This document shows positions 1 to 7,566 of a DNA stretch of 10,563 nucleotides, in pieces. Every line of letters begins with the position of its first letter. The stretch's first letter is position 1. The position numbers were made by a program, and so were the translations under genes. The DNA is from Xanthomonas translucens pv. translucens DSM 18974 (lineage in GTDB: Bacteria; Pseudomonadota; Gammaproteobacteria; Xanthomonadales; Xanthomonadaceae): assembly GCF_000331775.1 (NCBI RefSeq), contig NZ_CAPJ01000158.1, forward strand, positions 1 through 10,563. The letters are read 5' to 3'. The notes beneath the pieces are model-generated. The model was not told where the DNA came from, did no database searches, and saw nothing but the letters and a program-made list of their open reading frames with translations.

Positions 1-2
1 CC

Positions 3-38
3 GGCCTGCCGCGGCTGGAGCGCCCTCCCAGCGCCTGA
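3..38 (+). CDS. Possible C-terminal end of an upstream gene (CopL-like?)
   Basis: A reading frame open from the window edge ends at TGA (36-38) after the residues GLPRLERPPSA. In xanthomonads a small gene, copL, usually precedes copA in the same direction, and a short Pro/Arg-rich end before a gap of about 115 bases would fit it. Only 11 residues are visible, so the frame may be chance in GC-rich DNA. The gap 39-153 shows no clear -35/-10 pair. It has a 10-base palindrome (GTGGCGCCAC, 62-71) and a short TCGCA repeat just before copA. Confidence 0.22.
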   Translation, partial: GLPRLERPPSA

Positions 39-153
39 TCGCGACGCCGCCGCCCGCCCGGGTGGCGCCACGGCGACTGCGCATCCGCGCGCCGTCGCGT
101 CTGCGCACGCACCGCCCACGCGGTCGCGCATCGCATCGCATCGAGGCCCGCTC

Positions 154-1992
154 ATGAAACCACCTTCCTCCGGCATGCCGACCCTGCCGTCGCGGCGCCG
201 CTTCGTCACCGGACTGGCGCTGGGCGCCGCCGCCAGTGTCGGCGGCCTGTCGCTGCGGCAAGCCCAGGCCGCCACGCTGGCGCGCAACGGCGCCGTGCCG
301 TATCAACTGCACGGCACCGATTTCGACCTGAGCATCGGCAGCGCGCGGGTCAACTTCACAGGGCGCGAGCGTCCGGCCATCACCGTCAACGGCAGCGTGC
401 CGGCGCCGATCCTGCGCTGGCGCGAAGGCGACAGCGTCGAGGTGCGCGTCGCCAACCGCCTGCCGGGACACACGCAAACCTCCGTGCACTGGCACGGCAT
501 CCTGCTGCCGGCGAACATGGACGGCGTGCCGGGCATGAGTTTCGACGGCATCCACCCCGGCGAACGCTACCGCTACCGTTTCACACTGCGCCAGTCCGGC
601 ACCTACTGGTACCACAGCCACTCGCTGCACCAGGAACAGGCCGGCCTGTACGGCGCGATCGTGATCGACCCGCTGCAGCCGCCGCCCTACCGCTACGACC
701 GCGAACACGTGCTGCTGCTGTCGGACTGGACCGATCTGGACCCGGCGGCGCTGTTCCGGCGGCTGAAAAAGATGCCGTCCTACGACAACACCTACCAGCG
801 CACCGTCGGCGACTTCCTGCGCGACGCGCGCGAAGACGGCTTGCGCGCCACCCTCGCCGACCGCGGCATGTGGGGACGCATGCGGATGACGCCCAGCGAC
901 CTGTCCGACGTCAACGCCAACACCTACACCTACCTGCTCAACGGCGTCGCCCCCGGCGGTAACTGGACCGGCGCATTCCGTCCCGGCGAGACACTGCTGC
1001 TGCGCCTGATCAACGCCTCCAGCATGACCTACTTCGACCTGCGCATTCCCGGGCTGAAGATGACCGTGGTCGCCGCCGACGGGCAATACGTGCACCCGGT
1101 GAGCGTGGACGAACTGCGCATCGCCGCGGCCGAGACCTACGACGTGCTGGTGGAACCCAACGGCCAGGACGCCTACACCGTGTTCGCCCAGGACATGGGC
1201 CGCACCGGCTACGCGCGCGGCACCCTGGCCGTGCGCCAGGGACTGCAGGCGCCGGTCCCGGCGAACGACCCGCGCCCGCTGCTGCGCATGCAGGACATGG
1301 GTCACGCCATGAGCGGGCATGCCGGCATGGATCATGGCGGCACGGCCGCGATGAAAGGCATGGAAGGCGGCTGCGGCACCGGCATGGGCATGGCCGGCAT
1401 GGACCATGCCGCGATGGAGCACGGCACGATGGACCACGGCGCGCATGCGGCTGGCGACGCCGGCGCAGCGCCCACGCACCCGCCCAGCGAACGCGGCAAT
1501 CCGCTGGTGGACATGCAATCCTCCGCCACCGCGCCGAAGCTGGACGATCCGGGTATCGGCCTGCGCGGCAACGGCCGCCGGGTGCTGACGTACGCCGACC
1601 TGCACAGCCTGTTCGACGACCCCGACGGCCGCGACCCCGGGCGCGAGATCGAACTGCACCTCACCGGCAACATGGAGAAGTTCGCCTGGTCCTTCGACGG
1701 CATCCCGTTCGCCAGCGCCGCGCCGCTGCGGCTCAACTACGGCGAGCGCCTGCGCATCGTGCTCGTCAACGACACGATGATGCAGCACCCGATCCACCTG
1801 CACGGCATGTGGAGCGACCTGGAGAACGCCGCCGGCCAGTTCCAGGTGCGCAAGCACACCGTGGACATGCCGCCGGGCACGCGCCGCAGCTACCGCGTGC
1901 GCGCCGACGCGCTGGGCCGCTGGGCCTACCACTGCCATCTGCTGTACCACATGGACGGCGGCATGATGCGCGAAGTGCGGGTGGACGCATGA
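154..1992 (+). CDS. copA: CopA, periplasmic multicopper oxidase (copper resistance)
   Basis: A 612-residue multicopper oxidase of the CopA copper-resistance family, expected to bind copper and oxidise Cu(I) in the periplasm. The N-terminus has a twin-arginine signal (SRRRFVTG, residues 13-20), a hydrophobic stretch and an AQA-type cleavage site near residue 39, so it should be exported folded by Tat. All four copper-ligand motifs are present: HWHG (112-115), HSH (154-156), HPIHLHG (545-551) and HCHLLYH (593-599), with the type 1 Cys at 594 and the axial Met at 604. Residues 379-428 are a Met/His-rich segment with repeated MDHG/MEHG-like units, the usual CopA extra copper-binding region. The ATG at 154 has GAGG about 8 bases upstream and leads straight into the Tat signal. 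The stop overlaps the copB start (ATGA), suggesting coupled translation. Length and motifs fit an intact enzyme. Confidence 0.96.
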   Translation: MKPPSSGMPTLPSRRRFVTGLALGAAASVGGLSLRQAQAATLARNGAVPYQLHGTDFDLSIGSARVNFTGRERPAITVNGSVPAPILRWREGDSVEVRVANRLPGHTQTSVHWHGILLPANMDGVPGMSFDGIHPGERYRYRFTLRQSGTYWYHSHSLHQEQAGLYGAIVIDPLQPPPYRYDREHVLLLSDWTDLDPAALFRRLKKMPSYDNTYQRTVGDFLRDAREDGLRATLADRGMWGRMRMTPSDLSDVNANTYTYLLNGVAPGGNWTGAFRPGETLLLRLINASSMTYFDLRIPGLKMTVVAADGQYVHPVSVDELRIAAAETYDVLVEPNGQDAYTVFAQDMGRTGYARGTLAVRQGLQAPVPANDPRPLLRMQDMGHAMSGHAGMDHGGTAAMKGMEGGCGTGMGMAGMDHAAMEHGTMDHGAHAAGDAGAAPTHPPSERGNPLVDMQSSATAPKLDDPGIGLRGNGRRVLTYADLHSLFDDPDGRDPGREIELHLTGNMEKFAWSFDGIPFASAAPLRLNYGERLRIVLVNDTMMQHPIHLHGMWSDLENAAGQFQVRKHTVDMPPGTRRSYRVRADALGRWAYHCHLLYHMDGGMMREVRVDA

Positions 1993-2993
1993 ACGCCACG
2001 CCGCGCGCCACGCTGGCGCAGTCCATCGGTTTGGCGCTGCTGCTTGCGCATGGTGCTGCGCGTGCGCAGATGGACATGCACCCGGCCACGAAGGAGCACG
2101 GCATGCCAAGCGCAGCGCAGGCCGATCGCGCCGTGCCGGACCCTGCCGGGATGCAGCCGGGGACTGTGGAGCCGGGACCAGGGACCGGGGACCGGGGACC
2201 CGGAAAAGCGCAAGCGCGGCCTACTCACTTCAGCTCAGCGGCGACGTGCAGCGGCGCCAGTGCGCCCGCTTCCGCGCTGCCGCGCGAGCCGATCCCGGCG
2301 CTCACCGACGCCGACCGCGCCGCCGCGTTCCCGGTCCTGCGTACGCACGCGATGCTGCATGCGCCGTCGCAGACCGGCTATCTGCTGTTCGATCGTCTGG
2401 AGGGCTGGGATACCGACCACGGCAGCGGCCAGGCCTGGGAAGCCAGCGCCTGGTACGGCGGCGACATCGATCGGCTGTGGCTGCGCAGCGAAGGCGCGCG
2501 CAGCGGCGGCCGTACCGAAGCGGCGGACCTGGAAGCGCTGTACGGCCACGCGGTCTCGCCGTGGTGGGATCTGCTGGTCGGGGTGAAACAGGGCCTCGCC
2601 CCAGGCGACGCCCGCACCTCGGCCGCGTTCGGCGTGCAGGGCATGGCGCCGTACAAGTTCGAGGTCGCGGCCACGCTGTATATCGGCGAAGGCGGCAGCG
2701 CCAGCGCACGCCTGCAAGGCGAATACGACGTGCTGCTGAGCAACCGCTGGATCCTGCAGCCGCGGCTGGAAGCAGAGGCGGCGTTCGCCGACGATCGCGC
2801 GCACGGCGTCGGCAGCGGCCTGTCCACGATCGAGGCTGGCCTGCGCCTGCGCTACGAAATCAGCCGCCGCTTCGCGCCGTATCTCGGCGTGGTCCACGAA
2901 CGCGCCTTCGGCGCAACCGCCGGCTATCGGCGCGACGCGGGAGATGCCGCGCGCGACACGCGTGTCGTCGCCGGCGTACGCGTCTGGTTTTAG
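1989..2993 (+). CDS. copB: CopB, outer-membrane copper resistance protein
   Basis: A 334-residue CopB-family protein. The start is taken as the ATG at 1989, which overlaps the copA stop by 4 bases; the frame stays open further upstream, but only this start gives a signal peptide (hydrophobic core about 10-22, ARA cleavage at 24-26). Residues 27-60 are a short Met/His-bearing mature N-terminus (MDMHP, EHGMPS, GMQPG), less Met-rich than is usual in the family. Residues 57-90 are Pro/Gly-rich and come from a heptameric DNA repeat. From about residue 103 (PALTDADRAAAFP) to the terminal VRVWF runs the conserved domain, with alternating beta strands (for example LLFDRLEGWDTD, AWYGGDIDRLWLRSEG and WWDLLVGVKQG) and an aromatic last residue, as expected of an outer-membrane beta barrel. 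It is thought to sequester or move copper at the outer membrane with CopA. Confidence 0.93.
   Translation: MNATPRATLAQSIGLALLLAHGAARAQMDMHPATKEHGMPSAAQADRAVPDPAGMQPGTVEPGPGTGDRGPGKAQARPTHFSSAATCSGASAPASALPREPIPALTDADRAAAFPVLRTHAMLHAPSQTGYLLFDRLEGWDTDHGSGQAWEASAWYGGDIDRLWLRSEGARSGGRTEAADLEALYGHAVSPWWDLLVGVKQGLAPGDARTSAAFGVQGMAPYKFEVAATLYIGEGGSASARLQGEYDVLLSNRWILQPRLEAEAAFADDRAHGVGSGLSTIEAGLRLRYEISRRFAPYLGVVHERAFGATAGYRRDAGDAARDTRVVAGVRVWF
2160..2201 (+). repeat. Heptameric tandem repeat inside copB
   Basis: Six consecutive 7-base units lie inside the coding region. The last four are near-perfect (GGGACCA, GGGACCG, GGGACCG, GGGACCC at 2174-2201) and the first two are degenerate (GGGACTG, TGGAGCC at 2160-2173). 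They encode the Pro/Gly-rich linker PGPGTGDRGPG between the CopB signal/Met-rich part and the barrel domain. Seven is not a multiple of three, so each unit gained or lost would shift the frame. The unit resembles short GGGA-based tandem repeats that I recall from xanthomonad intergenic DNA; that link is from memory. Confidence 0.75.
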
Positions 2994-3040
2994 CGACTGC
3001 CAGAGGATTCTTTCCCGTCCATTTGAACGGCAATGGCCCT

Positions 3041-3106
3041 TGTAGGAGCGGCTTCAGCCGCGACAGGTTACCCATAGATCCTGTCGCGGCTGAAGCCGCT
3101 CCTACA
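3041..3106. repeat. REP hairpin 1, between convergent copB and small gene
   Basis: A perfect inverted repeat with 27-base arms (3041-3067 and 3080-3106) and a 12-base loop. The arm begins TGTAGGAGCGGCTTCAGCCG. The second copy at 7483-7554 shares the arm sequence but has an unrelated loop, which marks it as a dispersed repetitive extragenic palindrome rather than a gene-specific terminator. It sits between the 3' ends of two converging genes, where it could stop or protect transcripts from both sides. There is no T-run after either arm, so it is not a canonical intrinsic terminator. Such REPs are usually moved by RAYT-type transposases; none is encoded in the window. Confidence 0.93.
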
Positions 3107-3191
3107 CCGCTTCGCCAACCGTAATGGCACGACGCGCATCAGGCGACACCACGGCGCCCAGCAACCGCTTCCTCACACCAGTCCCAGCCGC

Positions 3192-3665
3192 TCAAGCGCG
3201 CAGCGAACCATCCGCCCCGATCCGCCAGTCGCGCGGCGGACGCAGCGCGCCCAGCGTGCGCACCAGTTCCTGGTAGCTGCGCGCCAGCTGCCCGAACAGG
3301 CCCGCATCGCTGGCGCGGGTTTCGGCCACTTCGTAATAGGCGCCGCGGCCCAGGTCGATGAAGTAGTCCACGCTGACCCGGCGCCGCGCGGCCACGCCGG
3401 GAAACAGCCCGGCGATCAGCAGGCAACCGTCGCCGACCTCGCGCAGCGCATCGGCGCGGGCGCGCCCGACCTGCTCCTGCGCATGCAGCCAGGCCAGCGC
3501 CTGGGTGCGCGACAGCAGGTATCCATCGGCCTGGTAGCGCAGCAACACGAACACCAGATAGCTCTCGCGCGACTCGTCCAGCGGCCGCCCCAGCCGCTGC
3601 CCTGCCTCGTGCACCAGCGCCTGCCACAGCTCGGCCGGCGCCCCCTGTCTGAAAGACTCGTACAT
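3192..3665 (-). CDS. Conserved-looking hypothetical protein downstream of glmS
   Basis: A 157-residue protein of no family I recognise. It has no signal peptide or membrane segment and is probably cytoplasmic and mostly helical: Leu/Ala-rich stretches at about 10-75 (LWQALVHEAGQRLG, YLVFVLLRYQADGYLL, ALAWLHAQEQVGRAR), then a more strand-like core at about 84-115 (LLIAGLFPG, VSVDYFIDLGRGAYYEVAE) and a final helix (SYQELVRTLGAL). The start is well supported: AGGAGG lies about 6 bases before the ATG at 3665. It reads in the glmS direction, 115 bases after the glmS stop, and could share that transcript. The leader contains a 10-base palindrome (TTATGCATAA, 3702-3711). The composition looks like a real protein, whereas the longer overlapping frames here are Arg/Ala-rich shadows. 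No function can be assigned. Confidence 0.82.
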   Translation of the reverse strand: MYESFRQGAPAELWQALVHEAGQRLGRPLDESRESYLVFVLLRYQADGYLLSRTQALAWLHAQEQVGRARADALREVGDGCLLIAGLFPGVAARRRVSVDYFIDLGRGAYYEVAETRASDAGLFGQLARSYQELVRTLGALRPPRDWRIGADGSLRA

Positions 3666-3780
3666 ACGTCCTCCTGCGTGGTGGGAACCCTCGCCAGGAG
3701 CTTATGCATAACCTGGGCATTGCGTTGGCAGCCAAGGATGGCATCTGCCAGCCGTCGCGGCGTGCCGTCTGCTGCCGCCG

Positions 3781-5610
<1,830 letters not shown>

Positions 5611-5637
5611 AGCCGCACCCTGCACCAAAAGATCGCC

Positions 5638-5643
5638 ATTCTA
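5638..5643 (-). promoter_or_regulatory. Possible -10 element for glmS
   Basis: Read on the - strand, TAGAAT (5 of 6 matches to TATAAT) lies 27 bases before the glmS ATG and would give a leader of about 20 bases. The best upstream partner, AGGACA (5664-5659), is only 15 bases away, which is short for a sigma-70 spacer. This is therefore a weak call resting mainly on the -10 match. Confidence 0.3.
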
Positions 5644-5690
5644 GCGTTGTCCGCTGGATGTCCTACAGGACCCGACAGTGCGACTTAGAC

Positions 5691-5729
5691 CGGCAATCGC
5701 CGGCCCCGGCACGGCCGCTGCGATTGCCG
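5691..5729. repeat. Long imperfect hairpin in the glmS/efflux divergent region
   Basis: Ten-base arms CGGCAATCGC (5691-5700) and GCGATTGCCG (5720-5729) pair perfectly. An inner 5-base stem (CGGCC 5701-5705, GGCCG 5713-5717) continues the pairing, with a 2-base bulge (5718-5719) and a 7-base loop, giving 15 pairs in 39 bases. It lies between the glmS start and the sigma-54 control region of the divergent gene. It could be a regulator site, a transcriptional insulator or an unrelated palindromic repeat. No second copy was noticed in the window. Confidence 0.6.
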
Positions 5730-5760
5730 TGGGCGCCGCCAGGCGCTGGCCGATCGATCC

Positions 5761-5807
5761 GGACACGGTGTCCGCGAACGTGTCCGCGGACACGCGGACA
5801 GCCGTCC
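5761..5807. promoter_or_regulatory. Cluster of GTGTCC/GGACAC inverted repeats, likely activator sites
   Basis: Two palindromes sit side by side: GGACAC-G-GTGTCC (5761-5773) and a perfect 16-base CGTGTCCGCGGACACG (5779-5794). A weaker GGAC-N4-GTCC follows (5796-5807). The half-site GTGTCCGCG occurs as a direct repeat at 5768-5776 and 5780-5788, 12 bases apart, so dimers could bind on nearly the same helix face. The cluster lies about 60-90 bases upstream of the sigma-54 element, the usual place for an enhancer bound by an NtrC-type activator. Which protein binds is not visible here; the nearby NtrY-like kinase remnant suggests its lost partner regulator. Confidence 0.6.
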
Positions 5808-5844
5808 ACCGCAATCGAACCTCATGCATTTCAATCACTTGCAA

Positions 5845-5861
5845 TTGGCACGCAGTGTGCT
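5845..5861 (+). promoter_or_regulatory. Sigma-54 (-24/-12) promoter
   Basis: TTGGCACGCAGTGTGCT matches the RpoN consensus YTGGCACG-N4-TTGCW with one mismatch (GTGC for TTGC). The invariant GG (5847-5848) and GC (5859-5860) are spaced exactly as required, with 10 bases between them. Transcription would begin near 5872, about 27 bases before the adaptor ATG at 5899. This also argues against the in-frame ATG at 5824, which would lie upstream of the transcript. Palindromic activator-like sites upstream strengthen the call. Confidence 0.72.
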
Positions 5862-5898
5862 GTGGATTCGTTCATTCTCCGCTGCGCCGACCCGACCG

Positions 5899-7167
5899 AT
5901 GATCCGCGACACTTCCGCCCAGGACCAGGTTCTCGCCCGCCCCCGTTCCGCCACCGCCTGGCGCCGCTGGTTCTGGCCGGCACTGATCGCGCTGGCGGTG
6001 CTGCTCGGCATCGCCTTCGCCGCGCGCGGCTGGATCGCCGGCAGCCGCTCGTTCGACGCGCAGCGCGTGCGCATCGCCACGGTCAGCCGCGGCGATCTGG
6101 TCCGCGACATCTCCGCCGACGGGCGCCTGATCGCCGCCAACAGCCCCACCCTGTACGCGATCTCCGGCGGCACCGTGACCTTGAAGGTGGTGGCCGGCGA
6201 CGTGGTCAGGCAGGGCCAGGCACTGGCCGAGATCGACAGCCCCGAACTGCGCAGCAAGCTGGCCCAGGAAGAGGCCACGCTGGCCGGCCTGGAAGCCGAG
6301 GCCGGCCGCGCCGACCTGGATGCGGTGCTGGCCCGCGCCAACGCCAGCAAGCTGGTGGACCAGGCGCAGATCGAGCGGCAGGCCGCCAGCCGCGACCTGG
6401 AGCGCTACCAGCGCGGCTACGACGGCGGCGCAGTGCCGCAGGTGGAACTGGCCAAGGCGCAGGACTCGCTGAAGAAGGCCGACATCGCGATGCGCCATGC
6501 GCAGAAGGATTCCGGCCTGCAGACCCAGGGCGCCAGCCTGGACGCGCGCAACAAGCGCCTGCTCGCCGAGCGCCAGCGCGCGGTGGTCACCGAGGTGAAG
6601 CGGCAGGTGGACCTGCTCACCCTGCGCTCGCCGTTCGACGGCCAGGTCGGCCAGGTGCAGGTGTCGCAGCATACCAACGTCGCCGCCAACGCGCCGGTGC
6701 TGGGCGTGGTCGATCTGTCCAAGTTCGAACTGGAGATCAAGGTGCCGGAGAGCTTCGCCCGCGACCTGGCGATCGGCATGCCGGCGCAGCTGACCAGCGG
6801 TGCCGGCGAACCGTTCGCCGGCGCGATCTCGGCGGTGTCGCCGGAAGTGGTCAACGGCGAGGTCAACGCACGCATCCGCTTCACCGACAAGCAACCGCCC
6901 GGCCTGCGCCAGAGCCAGCGCATGAGCGCGCGGGTGCTGCTGGATACCCGCAAGAACGTGCTCAAGCTCGAGCGCGGCCCGTTCGTCGAACAATCCGGCG
7001 CTACGCACGCTTCGCCAAGCTGCCGCAGCCGCAATTGCAGACCGTGCACTGGGCGCAGTTCCTGGGCGGGTTGCAGCAGCAGATTCCGTTCGCGCTGGAA
7101 CTGGAAGCGCACGACCTGCACAGTCGGGTCGATCCGGCGCAGTTGCAGCAGGCGCTGCTCAACCTGA
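5899..7167 (+). pseudogene. Truncated periplasmic adaptor of an efflux system (HlyD/MacA-like)
   Basis: The frame encodes 422 residues, of which about the first 365 look like a membrane-fusion adaptor linking an inner-membrane transporter to an outer-membrane channel. Features in order: cytoplasmic tail; one membrane anchor (about 25-43); first lipoyl half (about 70-113, ISGGTVTLKVVAGDVVRQGQ); a long Ala/Glu/Lys-rich helical hairpin (about 114-238); second lipoyl half (LRSPFDGQVGQV, 242-253, to about 270); and a beta-barrel part (about 274-350). After LKLERGPFVEQ (about 6993) the sequence turns into Cys/Arg/Ser-rich nonsense to the stop, because the DNA from there encodes a kinase in another frame. 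The C-terminal membrane-proximal domain is lost. The start at 5899 is chosen because the sigma-54 start site lies between it and the ATG at 5824; no strong ribosome-binding site is visible. Without its end or a transporter gene it is probably non-functional. Confidence 0.82.
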
Positions 7168-7469
7168 TCAAGAACGCGCACGAATCCAGCCCCGAGGGCC
7201 AGGCACCGGCCGACAGCGTGCGCATCCGCGTCTCCACCCGCCCCGAGTGGCTGCGCATCGAAGTGCTGGACCGCGGCAGCGGCATGAACGAAGCGGTGCT
7301 GCACAACGCGCTGATGCCGTTCTATTCGACCAAGCGCAACGGCACCGGCCTGGGCCTGGCGCTGACCCGCGAGATCGTCGAAGCACACGGCGGCCGCCTG
7401 TCGCTGCAGAACCGCGACGAAGGCGGGCTGTGCGTGGCAGTGCAGTTGCCGCTGGGGTCGTCGGGCTAG
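6993..7469 (+). pseudogene. C-terminal remnant of an NtrY-like sensor histidine kinase
   Basis: About 158 residues of kinase C-terminus, in frame 3 relative to the adaptor's frame 1. It opens IRRYARFAKLPQPQLQ, the end of a dimerisation helix as in NtrY-like kinases. The ATP-binding domain follows: N box NLIKNAHESS, G1 box DRGSGMNE, FYSTKRNGTGLGLAL for the F and G2 boxes, and a closing GGRLSLQNRDEGG strand pair. The phosphoacceptor histidine, HAMP or sensor segments, signal helices and any start codon are missing; upstream of about 6993 this frame is only a shadow of the adaptor gene. Such kinases usually pair with a sigma-54-dependent NtrC-type regulator encoded next to them, which is absent here although a sigma-54 promoter survives upstream. 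It ends 13 bases before REP hairpin 2. Confidence 0.85.
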
Positions 7470-7482
7470 CGCCTCGCGCATC

Positions 7483-7554
7483 CCTGTAGGAGCGGCTTCA
7501 GCCGCGACAGACATTTTCGGTAGAACCCGTCGCGGCTGAAGCCGCTCCTACAGG
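7483..7554. repeat. REP hairpin 2, between convergent kinase remnant and beta-helix gene
   Basis: A perfect inverted repeat with 26-base arms (7483-7508 and 7529-7554) and a 20-base loop. The arms share TGTAGGAGCGGCTTCAGCCG and the following CGAC with REP hairpin 1, while the loop is longer and unrelated. It again occupies the gap between two converging 3' ends, filling most of the 97 bases between the TAG at 7469 and the beta-helix stop at 7567. There is no T-run. A role in ending or stabilising both transcripts is inferred from position only. Confidence 0.93.
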
Positions 7555-7566
7555 ATCCACACGCGC

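Noticed and set aside
3041..3106. REP hairpin as a canonical intrinsic terminator
   Set aside because: No run of T follows the stem on either strand and an identical stem occurs elsewhere in the window, so it was called a repeat.
5824..5898. Alternative ATG at 5824 for the adaptor
   Set aside because: It lies upstream of the sigma-54 element whose start site falls near 5872, and the extra 25 residues do not resemble an adaptor N-terminus.
5658..6992. Upstream part of the frame that ends in the kinase domain, as a 603-residue protein
   Set aside because: Before about 6993 this frame is an Arg/Gly/Ala-rich shadow of the adaptor gene. Only the last 158 codons resemble a protein, so a full-length fusion protein is not supported.
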